In this document: positions 6,690 to 14,735 of the stretch, in pieces
Layout: each line of letters starts with the position of its first letter
How positions within the stretch are numbered: the first letter of the stretch is position 1
Source of the DNA: Candidatus Helarchaeota archaeon
GTDB taxonomy: Archaea > Asgardarchaeota > Lokiarchaeia > Helarchaeales > HEL-GB-A
DNA length: 25,867 nt
NCBI GenBank assembly: GCA_013375455.1
Contig: JABXJT010000068.1
Location: 1 to 25,867 of the forward strand
Direction of reading: 5' to 3'
Program-made: the position numbers and the translations under genes
Notes under the pieces: model-generated
What the model was told of the DNA's origin: nothing
Databases searched by the model: none
Seen by the model: only the letters and a program-made list of their open reading frames with translations

Positions 6690-7088
6690 TTAGCTGCTAT
6701 CGACATCATTTACCTGCTCTCTTAGATTCTGAGCACATAATCGTAACATTCCAAGGGAAAGCTTATTGACTTTTGATGACAGTATTGCATAAGAGATATC
6801 TTGATTTATGGGTCCAACCATTAGCAAGTAATTCTCAGATTCAAAGATTTGATTTACAAACTGACTTTTTCTGATTGATAATTCAGATATTGCATGCTCT
6901 CCTGCGTTTAATAATCGATTTGCAGAACCCCAAATACCATCAGAATCATTAAATCCACAAGTTTTCTCTGCTATTTTTAGCCCATCATTATTTAGAAGCA
7001 TAACACTTCCGGTACTCATCTTCCGAATGATCTTTGAGAGAATTCGATCATATAATTTACCCTTATTAATTACTTCTGATTTTCGCAT
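6690..7088 (-). CDS. Roadblock/LC7 domain protein
   Basis: A 132-residue single-domain protein with the Roadblock/LC7 layout: an N-terminal helix, strand-turn-strand GSVMLLNNDGLKIAEKT, a long helix with RLLNAGEHAISEL, strands FVNQIFESENYLLMVGP and ISYAILSSK, and a C-terminal helix. In eukaryotes such proteins act in dynein, Ragulator and GTPase-regulating complexes; in archaea, Asgard in particular, they are numerous and tied to small GTPases. No GTPase gene lies nearby in this window. It converges with the preceding gene across a 49-base spacer. ATG start. The partner cannot be told from sequence. Confidence 0.72.
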   Translation of the reverse strand: MRKSEVINKGKLYDRILSKIIRKMSTGSVMLLNNDGLKIAEKTCGFNDSDGIWGSANRLLNAGEHAISELSIRKSQFVNQIFESENYLLMVGPINQDISYAILSSKVNKLSLGMLRLCAQNLREQVNDVDSS

Positions 7089-7208
7089 TTGTTTCTTGGC
7101 CTCTCTTAACTTTTAATAAGGAATTAACTTCTTCTAATCAAAAAGAGAGTCAAAGATCTTCTTAAGATGAGGTAATATCTGGATATTCAATCACGCTTCC
7201 ACAAAGTT

Positions 7209-7217
7209 TTTATAAAC
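7209..7217 (+). promoter_or_regulatory. Candidate TATA box for uS7
   Basis: tttataaac sits 44 to 52 bases before the GTG start, in the 172-base spacer between the divergent Roadblock and uS7 genes. Transcription would start about 20 bases before the GTG. The spacing suits an archaeal promoter with a short leader. Confidence 0.5.
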
Positions 7218-7260
7218 TCCCTCTAGAAGAAATATACCGTTGTATTAGCAAAATCAAACT

Positions 7261-7887
7261 GTGTCATATAAAAAGGCGAAATACGTGTCAGAAGTAAAGA
7301 TTTTTAATGAATGGGATATATCCGAAGTAGAGGTAAAAGATCTCGGACTTAAAAAATATATAAACTTAACGCCCCACATTTCTTGTCATACTCATGGTCG
7401 CCACGAACATAAACGTTTCCGAAAATCGCAAGTAAATATTGTTGAACGTTTTATCAACCGACTACTTTCTCCTGGAGCATCTCGTAGGAAAAGCGGAGGA
7501 CGCCAGACCCGATGCCTTTCCGGGAAAAAATACCGGACAATTACATTATTGAAATATGTCTTCAAGATCATTAATTTGAGGACCAATAAGAATCCCATTC
7601 AAATTTTGATTAATGCTATTCAAAATTGCGCGCCGCGGGAGGAAACAACGCGGATTAGCTATGGAGGAATTAATTATCAACAAAGTGTTGACGTTGCACC
7701 TCAGCGACGGGTTGATCTTTCTTTAAAATTCCTCGTAGAAGCCTGTTGGCGTAAGAGTTTCAATAATCTTTCTACCATTGAAGAAGTTATTGCGAATGAA
7801 TTAATTATGGCAGCTAATAATGATAGTAAAAGTTCCGCTATTAAACGAAAAGAAGAAAAAGAACGAATTGCTGCTTCTGCGAGATAA
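7261..7887 (+). CDS. rps7: Small ribosomal subunit protein uS7
   Basis: Head-domain protein of the 30S subunit that nucleates 3'-major 16S rRNA folding and contacts the E-site tRNA. Recognised from HTHGRHEHKRFRKSQVNIVERFINRLL, KNPIQILINAIQNCAPREETTRI and the AVDV-like block QSVDVAPQRRVDLSLKFL, colinear with archaeal uS7, and the usual basic C-terminus ERIAASAR. GTG is taken as start; a second in-frame GTG eight codons later (7285) is equally possible because neither has a clear ribosome site. 208 residues is normal for archaea. In many archaea it precedes elongation-factor genes, as here, with aEF1A 319 bases downstream on the same strand. Confidence 0.95.
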   Translation: MSYKKAKYVSEVKIFNEWDISEVEVKDLGLKKYINLTPHISCHTHGRHEHKRFRKSQVNIVERFINRLLSPGASRRKSGGRQTRCLSGKKYRTITLLKYVFKIINLRTNKNPIQILINAIQNCAPREETTRISYGGINYQQSVDVAPQRRVDLSLKFLVEACWRKSFNNLSTIEEVIANELIMAANNDSKSSAIKRKEEKERIAASAR

Positions 7888-7995
7888 TTTGCATTTCTAA
7901 TAGATTTACAGACGCGATTTCTTCATAATATTATTTTAATAAAATTTTGCTTCAGTAATCTTCAAGGTCAGTATCAGAACCTGATTAAAATAACA

Positions 7996-8003
7996 TTTAT
8001 ATA
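7996..8003 (+). promoter_or_regulatory. Candidate TATA box for aEF1A
   Basis: tttatata, 203 bases before the ATG. It is the clearest TATA match upstream of both stem-loops, so they would be transcribed into the aEF1A leader. Confidence 0.4.
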
Positions 8004-8064
8004 CAGATGTTGATTTCTCTTCACTTACCTAAAACGTTTAAAAAAGCAAACGCATAATAAACAA

Positions 8065-8100
8065 TTAATTAAAAAATACATTCTTGTATTACTTAATTAA
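8065..8100 (+). promoter_or_regulatory. Leader stem-loop 1 of aEF1A
   Basis: Arms 8065-8080 and 8085-8100 pair at 14 of 16 positions: ttaattaa and aataca on the left match tgtatt and ttaattaa on the right, with one 2x2 internal loop and a ttct loop. No U-run follows directly, so it is more likely a leader structure or palindromic protein site than a terminator. Confidence 0.55.
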
Positions 8101-8115
8101 TCGCTTCACGGTTCT

Positions 8116-8159
8116 GGTTATTAAAATTAGCCTTCTAACCGAAAAGCTAGTTAATAACC
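8116..8159 (+). promoter_or_regulatory. Leader stem-loop 2 of aEF1A
   Basis: ggttattaa (8116-8124) is a perfect inverted match of ttaataacc (8151-8159). An inner stem of five pairs (8127-8131 with 8146-8150, one G-U) stacks on it after a two-base bulge, leaving a 14-base loop. It ends about 33 bases before the ribosome site, so it would be in the mRNA leader. Confidence 0.55.
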
Positions 8160-8206
8160 GAGCAAAATCTCCAAATTATAGTAAAAAACTATGGAGGAAT
8201 TAGAGA

Positions 8207-9520
8207 ATGAGTAAAGAAGATAAAAAGCCACACTTGAACTTAATCATCATTGGTCACGTGGATCACGGAAAAAGCACCATGATGGGACATTTGTTGCTGA
8301 AAACCAATTCCATTACGGAGCGAGAAATGCGCGAAATGGAGGCTTTAGCAAAGAAGCTTGATAAAGGTTCTTTTAAATTCGCGTTTGTTTTCGACCGCCT
8401 GAAGGAAGAACGAGAGCGAGGTTTAACGATTGACTTAGCTTTTCGAAAGTTCCTCACGAAAAAATATTATTTCACGCTCATCGACGCGCCTGGGCATCGT
8501 GACTTCGTTAAGAATATGATTACAGGGAGTTCTCAGGCAGATGCTGCGATCTTAGTTGTATCTGCTAAAACTGGGGAATTCGAGGCAGGTATTTCGGCAG
8601 GCGGACAGACACGAGAGCATGCTTTTCTCTCTCGAACACTTGGAGTTTCTCAACTAATCGTCGCCATCAACAAAATGGATGATGCTTCCGTAAAGTGGGG
8701 TGAAGAGAGGTACAATGAAGTCAGGGATGAAGTCAAAGATCTACTAAAAATAGTTGGATTTCCTGTCGATAAAGTTAACTTTGTCCCAGTTTCAGCATGG
8801 ACAGGCGATAATCTTGCGGAGAAATCTGACAAGATGGGATGGTACAAAGGGCCTTGTTTGACAGATGCCCTCGATGAAATTGAGCTACCACCTAAACCAA
8901 CGGATAAACCACTTCGACTCCCAGTTCAAGATGTCTATAAAATCACAGGAGTTGGGACTGTTCCGGTTGGGCGAATAGAGACAGGCGTGTTAAAAGTTGG
9001 TGACAACCTCGTTTTCATGCCTGGCGGAACCGCTGGCGAATGCCGATCCATTGAGATGCATCACGAACAAATCAAAGAGGCTTTACCTGGAGATAACATC
9101 GGATTCAACATTAGAGGCGTTTCCGTTAAAGATGTAAAGCGGGGTGAAGTAGCTGGGAAAGCTAATAAGCCACCAACCGTCGCTGAGGAATTCATTGGGC
9201 AAGTCATCGTTATCTATCACCCTACTGCTCTTGCCGTAGGATATGCTCCAGTAATCCATGCGCACACGGCTCAGGTCGCCTGTAAATTTGAGGAACTTAT
9301 CAGTAAAATAGATCCCAAATCTGGACAGGTCATTCAAGAAAAGCCAGATTTCCTTAAGCAAGGAGAAGGCGGCATGGTCCGATTTAAGCCGTTAAGACCG
9401 ATGGTCATCGAAACTTACAAGGACTTTCCACAATTAGGACGATTCGCAGTTCGAGACATGGGAAGAACTGTTGCTGTTGGCGTAGTCACAAAAGTGATTA
9501 AGAAGAAATTAGAGAAATAG
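8207..9520 (+). CDS. tuf: Translation elongation factor 1A (aEF1A)
   Basis: GTPase that delivers aminoacyl-tRNA to the ribosome. G-motifs are GHVDHGKS (16-23), RGLTID (71-76, switch I), DAPGH (93-97) and NKMD (155-158). The GEFEAGIS-type segment (123-130) is the insertion shared by eukaryotic EF1A and part of the archaea and absent from bacterial EF-Tu. Domains 2 and 3 follow (GVGTVPVGRIETG, and RFAVRDMGRTVAVGVV near the end). 437 residues is normal. ATG start with ggagg about nine bases upstream, one of the strongest ribosome sites in the window, fitting a highly expressed gene. Confidence 0.98.
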   Translation: MSKEDKKPHLNLIIIGHVDHGKSTMMGHLLLKTNSITEREMREMEALAKKLDKGSFKFAFVFDRLKEERERGLTIDLAFRKFLTKKYYFTLIDAPGHRDFVKNMITGSSQADAAILVVSAKTGEFEAGISAGGQTREHAFLSRTLGVSQLIVAINKMDDASVKWGEERYNEVRDEVKDLLKIVGFPVDKVNFVPVSAWTGDNLAEKSDKMGWYKGPCLTDALDEIELPPKPTDKPLRLPVQDVYKITGVGTVPVGRIETGVLKVGDNLVFMPGGTAGECRSIEMHHEQIKEALPGDNIGFNIRGVSVKDVKRGEVAGKANKPPTVAEEFIGQVIVIYHPTALAVGYAPVIHAHTAQVACKFEELISKIDPKSGQVIQEKPDFLKQGEGGMVRFKPLRPMVIETYKDFPQLGRFAVRDMGRTVAVGVVTKVIKKKLEK

Positions 9521-9533
9521 CAATCTCTTTGAG

Positions 9534-9555
9534 AAGTTTAAATTCTGATTAAACT
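9534..9555 (+). terminator. Inverted repeat between convergent aEF1A and uS10
   Basis: aagtttaa (9534-9541) and ttaaactt (9548-9555) form a perfect 8-base stem with a six-base loop, 13 bases after the aEF1A stop and 29 bases after the uS10 stop on the other strand. Position suggests a bidirectional terminator or 3'-end structure. There is no long U-run, so this is tentative. Confidence 0.4.
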
Positions 9556-9584
9556 TTATGTTACATAATAGATTAAAGAAAGGG

Positions 9585-9893
9585 TTATTTCAATTCTATC
9601 TCGATATAAACATCATCAGGAACGCGAATCCGCATTACTTGGCGCATAGTACGTTCATCCGCATCGATATCTATTAATCGTTTGTGGATGCGCATTTCCC
9701 ACCGATCCCACGTTGCGGTTCCTTCACCACATGGACTTTTTCTGACTGGTACGCGTAGCTTTTTTGTGGGAAGTGGGATTGGACCTGAAATATGGACACC
9801 CGTGCGTTCTACTATTCGTTTTACTTGGTCACAAATTTCTTTTAGCTTCTTACTATTTGTTGAAGCTAATCGAATTCTCGCTTTTTGTACCAT
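9585..9893 (-). CDS. rps10: Small ribosomal subunit protein uS10
   Basis: 30S head protein. The [10 protein letters not shown] start, [23 protein letters not shown] centre and the [12 protein letters not shown] strand match archaeal/eukaryotic uS10 (eS20-type); 102 residues is the usual length. The ATG at 9893 (MVQKARIRL) is preferred over an upstream ATG at 9926 because it has a GGAG site about 11 bases before it and matches the family N-terminus. TTTTTATA at about 9935-9942 may be its TATA box. In many archaea uS10 and tRNA-Ser follow aEF1A on the same strand; here they face it. Confidence 0.95.
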   Translation of the reverse strand: MVQKARIRLASTNSKKLKEICDQVKRIVERTGVHISGPIPLPTKKLRVPVRKSPCGEGTATWDRWEMRIHKRLIDIDADERTMRQVMRIRVPDDVYIEIELK

Positions 9894-10107
9894 TGTATTT
9901 TTTACTCCATTAAACCAATTTAACATTCAATCCTATAAAAAGTTTTTATTAAATTCATGAGGTTACAGAATCCACAAAAATTAGGGGAAAAATAAACTTT
10001 CAATCCTGAATTACATTATTTAACTAGAAAATGGTTTTAAAAACTAAATTTTTAAATTTTTTGAATAAATTTCCTCACCAATTTTAAAATATTTTGTTAG
10101 AATTAAG

Positions 10108-10190
10108 CGCCGAGAGAGGGATTTGAACCCTCGTGATTCAAAGAATCACTGGCTCTCCAGGCCAGCGCCGTACCGCTTGGCTATCTCGGC
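10108..10190 (-). tRNA. tRNA-Ser (anticodon GGA)
   Basis: Complete class II tRNA on the minus strand. The seven-base acceptor stem GCCGAGA/TCTCGGC is perfect, followed by discriminator G73 as expected for serine. The anticodon arm is CTGGC-CTGGAGA-GCCAG with anticodon GGA at 10158-10156. A long variable arm (TGATTC-TTT-GAATCA) and a T-arm GAGGG-TTCAAAT-CCCTC are present. CCA is not encoded and no intron is seen. It lies 32 bases downstream of the methyltransferase gene, so may be co-transcribed or have its own AT-rich promoter. Confidence 0.97.
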
Positions 10191-10222
10191 AAATTCTAAC
10201 CCATTGTAAGAATTTTATTGTT

Positions 10223-10840
10223 TTATCTTATTTGATTATTTGTTTTTTGGGAACGAAAGAGACGATATCCGCTCTGAATTTTTAGGAGCTCAACATTTCC
10301 AATAAATGTTTTCATCATCTCAGCTATTTTTTTAGCGCCCTGTTTAGTACGAACTACTAAATAGAAATATCCGCCTTCCATTAGAAATTTAGGCGTATCT
10401 GAGATAAATTTAAAGATTTTTTCTTGTCCTTGAGAAAGCGGAGGATTTGTTAAAATAAGATCAAATTTCTGATTCTTAGTGGGCTCATAAAAGTCGCCCC
10501 AATATACTTTGACATTCGAAAGATTGTTGATTTTCACGTTTTCTCTCGCGATCCACACCGCACGGCGATTGATATCAACCATAGTGACGTGAACGCGAGG
10601 ATATTCAGTGGCAACCACAATTCCGATGACACCATATCCAGTTCCCATATCAAGCACGTGAGAAGCAGTCTCAGGGATCTGCATTTGTTTAAGAAGCAGG
10701 CTGGTGCCCTTATCTAACTTTTTATGTGAAAATACGCCGCTACAGGTCTTAAGTTGAAAACGTCGAGTCCTGATAAGGGGTGTAATCGTAAAGACGTTGA
10801 TTTTAGATAAGGGAACTTCAGTGTAGTAATGCTCGGACAT
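10223..10840 (-). CDS. RsmC-like class I SAM-dependent methyltransferase
   Basis: Rossmann-fold methyltransferase with motif I VLDMGTGYG (62-70), acidic VDINRRAV (89-96) and catalytic NPPL (132-135), the tetrad of enzymes methylating exocyclic amino groups of nucleotides. The STVFSH-like block CSGVFSHKKLDKGT before motif I is typical of the RsmC/MJ0882 group acting on small-subunit rRNA; the exact target is not visible. The ATG at 10840 (MSEHYYTEVP) is preferred to a TTG four codons earlier; it lies 13 bases after the cbf5 stop, so the two RNA-modification genes are probably co-transcribed. Confidence 0.8.
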   Translation of the reverse strand: MSEHYYTEVPLSKINVFTITPLIRTRRFQLKTCSGVFSHKKLDKGTSLLLKQMQIPETASHVLDMGTGYGVIGIVVATEYPRVHVTMVDINRRAVWIARENVKINNLSNVKVYWGDFYEPTKNQKFDLILTNPPLSQGQEKIFKFISDTPKFLMEGGYFYLVVRTKQGAKKIAEMMKTFIGNVELLKIQSGYRLFRSQKTNNQIR

Positions 10841-10853
10841 GATTGTCGCCAAA

Positions 10854-11882
10854 TTAATTAGATTTTTCCATGCGATTCTTTTTATAACTCCACCATGGTG
10901 GATAGGTTCCAGGATTCATAAAAACCGAAGTACTTTTTGTAACAATTCCATGATCTGCTTCAAGAATTTGATTACTTGTCATTAATGAAGTCCCTAGGGC
11001 AATAAGTTCTTCTTTCAAAGAGAGAATTGCTACGATAGATTTAGGTTGAATGCCGGTGCTGACTTTTAATACCCCTGGAGCGGTTAAACTAGCGCCATGA
11101 CATAGAGCATCAATAGCTGAATCTCTAACTACAATTTTTGGAAAGTGACGAATTACAAATTCAACTGGTTGAATGCATTGTCTAAGGGGAATCTCATCCC
11201 CGTCTTCCTTCCAGAAGGTATATGCATCTAATAAATCATGAAGACTCACGAGAGTTTTATCTTCTCGGAAAGTACCCACGCGGGTTCGGCGAAGTTCACG
11301 CATGTGAGCTCCTGATCCAACAGCTTCTCCGATATCAAAGCATAATTTTCGAATATAAGTGCCTGCTTCACACCCAACCTGTAATAGAATGTCATTTTCG
11401 GTATACTCTATGATATTAAGATAGTAAATCTTGCGGATTCGTAATTTTCGTTTAACTGAGGACCTAATTGGGGGTCTTTGATAAATAGGCCCCATAAATT
11501 CCTTAATTACAGGCAATATCTGTTCCTTTGAAAGGGAATCATGTAAATGCATAATACATGCATATTCTTTTCCTGCTTTGAGGAGTGAGTTTAATATCTT
11601 TGTTGAACTGCTTAAGGCAATAGGTAAAACGCCAGTTACTTTTGGGTCTAATGTTCCCGAATGACCAGCTTTGTTAATATGAAGAATTTTTTTAACCCAA
11701 GAGGTTACTTCATGTGAGGTAGGACCTGATGGCTTATTGAGATTGATTATTCCCGAATGAATGAGTTCTTCAATAGGGCGTTGATTAGGAACTTGACCAT
11801 AGTTAGCATCAGTTGTATCTTCATTTTTTATTAAAAAATGTCGATCTTTGTCACAGGGCAATGTATTTTGGGGTTCATCCAT
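10854..11882 (-). CDS. cbf5: tRNA/rRNA pseudouridine synthase Cbf5 (TruB family)
   Basis: Catalytic subunit of archaeal H/ACA RNPs; isomerises uridine in rRNA guided by H/ACA RNAs and can make U55 in tRNA. Evidence: GIINLNKPSGPTSHEV, the catalytic loop GHSGTLDPKVTGVLP (73-87, nucleophile Asp79), YQRPPIRSSVKR, EAGTYIRKLCFDIGE and HMRELRRTRVG, all hallmarks of Cbf5/TruB. Residues about 248-325 are the PUA domain (PGVLKVSTGI, VAILSLKEELIALG). The N-terminal extension of about 45 residues is common in archaea. It follows eL14 in the usual archaeal order. ATG start. Confidence 0.96.
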   Translation of the reverse strand: MDEPQNTLPCDKDRHFLIKNEDTTDANYGQVPNQRPIEELIHSGIINLNKPSGPTSHEVTSWVKKILHINKAGHSGTLDPKVTGVLPIALSSSTKILNSLLKAGKEYACIMHLHDSLSKEQILPVIKEFMGPIYQRPPIRSSVKRKLRIRKIYYLNIIEYTENDILLQVGCEAGTYIRKLCFDIGEAVGSGAHMRELRRTRVGTFREDKTLVSLHDLLDAYTFWKEDGDEIPLRQCIQPVEFVIRHFPKIVVRDSAIDALCHGASLTAPGVLKVSTGIQPKSIVAILSLKEELIALGTSLMTSNQILEADHGIVTKSTSVFMNPGTYPPWWSYKKNRMEKSN

Positions 11883-11909
11883 TGAGGATTCTACCTATTA
11901 ATTTAAAAC

Positions 11910-12188
11910 TTATTGAATTTTAATGGTCTCTAGCATAAACTCACGTTTCCCGGCCGCATCGATTTGTTGTTCTATTTCCTTATCGGCTGCACCTTTTTCT
12001 ATTTCAATTTTTTCGCTTGTTGGTTCTAATTGCTTAATATTAGCACGTCGGCGTTTAACTTTATTGATGAGTTTCGGACCTGTAATTAATACAAAATTTT
12101 TATCTAAAATATCCACGATAACACATTTTTTACCCGCTTCTCGTCCTGCAGTCTTTACGCAGATTCTACCAATTTCCATTGCTGGCAT
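11910..12188 (-). CDS. rpl14e: Large ribosomal subunit protein eL14
   Basis: KOW/SH3-like 50S protein shared by archaea and eukaryotes. [34 protein letters not shown] is the characteristic fold core, followed by a basic KVKRRRAN strand and a charged helical tail. The ATG at 12188 (MPAMEIGR) is chosen over TTG three codons earlier: GGAGG lies ten bases before the ATG but touches the TTG. 92 residues. It sits between cmk and cbf5, its usual archaeal place. Confidence 0.93.
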   Translation of the reverse strand: MPAMEIGRICVKTAGREAGKKCVIVDILDKNFVLITGPKLINKVKRRRANIKQLEPTSEKIEIEKGAADKEIEQQIDAAGKREFMLETIKIQ

Positions 12189-12224
12189 TTTACTCAAACC
12201 TCCAAAAGATTAAAGTTACTTATT

Positions 12225-12764
12225 TCATTTTTGTACAAATTTCAAATGCTCCTTGATTAACATAATAATTATTCGAGTCATTGATTCTTCAGACCAGAGA
12301 CCCGTGTTTAGTACTATATCATATATTGAATGATCATTTAAATTAATGTCATATTCCTTCTTGAATCGGGCAATTTCACTTTTTTCCCGACCAAGTGTTT
12401 CTTCTTTAACTTCCTCATAAGTACGCTCTTCGCGTTGGGTTATTCTATTAATCCGAACTTCTTCGCCGGCGAATAATAGAACATTAATAGCCGGAATATC
12501 TCGTGTAATCCAAGCTGCTAATAATCCATCAAGTATTACGTCACCTTTTTTAGCTTCTTCGATTGTTCTATTGTCAATTTCGCGGTCTATTTCAGGATTT
12601 TGTTCAACAAATTGACTAAATTCTTCTAACGTCATCCTACGATCTTTTGCCATTTGCCGAAATATATCACCTGCAGCAATATATCGTAAGTTGAATTCTC
12701 TTTCTATCTCCTTTGCTATAGTAGTCTTTCCTGTTCCATGAAATCCGGAAATGGTGATTAACAT
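12225..12764 (-). CDS. cmk: Cytidylate kinase, archaeal type
   Basis: Phosphorylates CMP/dCMP with ATP. The P-loop is GFHGTGKT (7-14), then the GDIFRQMA helix that contacts the nucleoside, DREID, and a TQREERTYEE lid region with REKSEIARFKKEY, typical of the short archaeal family (about 180-190 residues). The secY, eL34, cmk, eL14, cbf5 order is a common archaeal arrangement and supports the call. ATG start. It is 36 bases downstream of eL34. Confidence 0.92.
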   Translation of the reverse strand: MLITISGFHGTGKTTIAKEIEREFNLRYIAAGDIFRQMAKDRRMTLEEFSQFVEQNPEIDREIDNRTIEEAKKGDVILDGLLAAWITRDIPAINVLLFAGEEVRINRITQREERTYEEVKEETLGREKSEIARFKKEYDINLNDHSIYDIVLNTGLWSEESMTRIIIMLIKEHLKFVQK

Positions 12765-12800
12765 CGTTTACAACCCTAATAAAAAGCAGCACGAGTGGTT

Positions 12801-13088
12801 TTATTCCTCTGTGGTTTCAGGCAATTCTCTGACTGCCTTTTTTATTTTACTCCTTAAGCAGGTGGGACAATAATAGCCCCCATATTTGCGATTAGGACGC
12901 CTCTTGCTTTTACTGACTTTATGGATATTAGGACCTCGGAGTCGTGGAGTCGATTTTATGGGATTACCACACTCTGCACATTTATTCTGACTAGTCCCAT
13001 GTTTCTCGTAATGAATTTTTGTAACTTTTCCTGGAGTCGTGATGTTCTTCCGCTTTTTACTCCGTGATCTATACCTGGGGGCTGGCAT
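12801..13088 (-). CDS. rpl34e: Large ribosomal subunit protein eL34
   Basis: Small basic zinc-binding 50S protein. PAPRYRSRSKKR start, KCAECG (C37/C40), RLRGPN, RPNRKYGG and CPTCLR (C74/C77) match archaeal eL34. 95 residues from the ATG at 13088; a GTG three codons upstream is rejected because family members start MPxPRYRS. The gap to the SecY stop is 112 bases, where adenylate kinase and a DUF106 gene often lie in other archaea but nothing is seen here. Confidence 0.94.
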   Translation of the reverse strand: MPAPRYRSRSKKRKNITTPGKVTKIHYEKHGTSQNKCAECGNPIKSTPRLRGPNIHKVSKSKRRPNRKYGGYYCPTCLRSKIKKAVRELPETTEE

Positions 13089-13200
13089 TTTTTTCACTTT
13101 TTTCCATGTTATATGGATTACCGAAGAGATTTAACCATAAAAAATTTTCTTAGTTTTTAACGGTTATGAGAAAAGACCTAATATTGATCCATTTATTGCT

Positions 13201-14724
13201 TTAATCTAACCCGAGCAAACCTCGCATTGCCGGATTCATCGATGCGAGCTGTTCTTGGGCGATTATTTGATAATATTGATAGATTATACCTACGGTCAAT
13301 AGTATACCCATTCCCGTACCTAAAGCTCCTACAAAATCGGCTCCTGCAGCCAGTACTCCTACAGCAATAGCACCGATGGTTGTAACAGTCGGGATGTACC
13401 GCTCTAAAATGCGCTCAAGTACTCTGGGTGTGGGACGGAACCCGGGAACCATCAAGCCTGCCTGTATTATCTGGTGTGAGATGTCCCGGGGCGCAATGCC
13501 TGAGACATCAACCCAAATTTTCGAGAACCATACGCATAGTAGAACTAGTATAGCCATATATACTAAAGCGCGCACGGGATCCTCTAGGAGAGCCTGCACC
13601 GAGCGCGGCGGGGTCAGATAATAAAGAATACATCCAGGGGTTGGAGTCATCCAATTACTAGCAGTCCCCCCAGGTTCTACCGTTTCGAACTTGGCAAAAA
13701 ATTCAATGAAAGGGTTTCCCTTGAAAGTGTTATATAGCAACTGCCCGAAAAATAGGGCATTAGCATAGAGAGCTTGTACTAGAATAACCGGGATATTCGA
13801 AACGTACAGCAACTTGATCGGATACTTGCCTTTAAACCCTCTATACCGTGCGTACTGCAACGGGATCTCCACCCGGACGGTCTCCAGAAAGATCACGATG
13901 ATGAAGATGACGATCGTGGCGATCAGGCCTATAAGGGTCGGAAGATTGACATTTGGGGCGAGTTGGGTTCCAATGGCTACAGGACGCCTGTCCCATATGG
14001 CATTAATATTGTTTACACCAGTATGTCCTACAGGTGGTTCGCCTATGGAAAATGGTCGAGTTCGCCCCCATCCGAAAATGACTTGGAAGAAGGCAATGAC
14101 AATTCCTATCATAAGTCCATCTTCGGCTCCAAAGGGAGAGAAGCATAACCAAAAAATTTGCATGCTAACGCCAGCGGCGATAAAGAGACTGACCCCTGAT
14201 CCTAATCCCCATCCCTTCTGGAGTAATTCATCGAGCAGGATGATAATGATCCCTGCAACGAAGAGCTGTCCAAAAATCATGAGCTTCTGCATAAAATTGA
14301 TATTAGGGCCATATGCACCAGCAGCTAAATATGCAATGATTTGGACGAGGGTCATAATGATTGCAAGGACCTTTTGCACTCCAGTGAACAGTGCACGATC
14401 GCGCGGGTCAGAAAAATCGACCTTAATTATTTGTGAGCCCGCAAGGAGTTGCATTATGAGCCCAGCTGTAACGATTGGGCCAATACCGAGTTCAGCAAGA
14501 GTCCCTCGCTGGCTAGCGAGAAGAACTCGCCACCAAAAAAAGAAATCAGTTCCTTCTCCTCGTGGAACCCCTGCAAGAGGGATGTTGCTCATAATTAAAT
14601 AAATAATTAACACAATCGCAGTCCATGCGAATTTCTCTTTAAAGGATACTTCGCGATCTGGAGGCTTTACCTCCGGCATTAATTTAACGAATGGAGAAAA
14701 AGCGCGTAAAAAACGACTGGTCAT
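13201..14724 (-). CDS. secY: Preprotein translocase subunit SecY (Sec61 alpha)
   Basis: Channel subunit of the protein-conducting translocon. 507 residues with ten hydrophobic membrane spans beginning at about 32. Signature blocks: IPLAGVP after TM1, LGIGPIVTAGLIMQLLAG in TM2, GVQKVLAIIM, LLDELLQKGWGLGSGVSLFIAAGV, VEIPLQYARYRG in the ribosome-binding loop and MVPGFRPTPRVLERILERYIP. The large extracytoplasmic loop (about 340-370) is archaeal-type. It follows uL15 after 11 bases, as in nearly all archaea, and is probably the last gene of that transcript. Confidence 0.97.
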   Translation of the reverse strand: MTSRFLRAFSPFVKLMPEVKPPDREVSFKEKFAWTAIVLIIYLIMSNIPLAGVPRGEGTDFFFWWRVLLASQRGTLAELGIGPIVTAGLIMQLLAGSQIIKVDFSDPRDRALFTGVQKVLAIIMTLVQIIAYLAAGAYGPNINFMQKLMIFGQLFVAGIIIILLDELLQKGWGLGSGVSLFIAAGVSMQIFWLCFSPFGAEDGLMIGIVIAFFQVIFGWGRTRPFSIGEPPVGHTGVNNINAIWDRRPVAIGTQLAPNVNLPTLIGLIATIVIFIIVIFLETVRVEIPLQYARYRGFKGKYPIKLLYVSNIPVILVQALYANALFFGQLLYNTFKGNPFIEFFAKFETVEPGGTASNWMTPTPGCILYYLTPPRSVQALLEDPVRALVYMAILVLLCVWFSKIWVDVSGIAPRDISHQIIQAGLMVPGFRPTPRVLERILERYIPTVTTIGAIAVGVLAAGADFVGALGTGMGILLTVGIIYQYYQIIAQEQLASMNPAMRGLLGLD

Positions 14725-14735
14725 TACTTCGCCTC

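Larger units (their letters stand above)
7888..8206 (+). other. Non-coding spacer holding the aEF1A promoter and structured leader
   Basis: No gene is visible in these 319 bases. The first part is AT-rich with T-runs after uS7 that may end its transcript. tttatata at 7996-8003 is a likely TATA box. Two strong stem-loops follow (8065-8100 and 8116-8159), then an exact ggagg ribosome site at 8193-8197. A transcript starting near 8030 would carry about 180 bases of leader, unusual for an archaeal mRNA. Confidence 0.6.

Noticed and set aside
8065..8159. The two inverted repeats before aEF1A as a replication origin or attachment site
   Set aside because: No repeated origin boxes, no Cdc6/Orc gene and no integrase nearby; a leader position explains them better.
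10223..10840. Methyltransferase as HemK/PrmC (NPPY type)
   Set aside because: The tetrad is NPPL and the CSGVFSH block before motif I fits RsmC-like enzymes.
13814..14602. A long plus-strand open frame of 262 codons opposite secY
   Set aside because: It is the complement of secY's conserved membrane segments; its product has odd composition and no family pattern.
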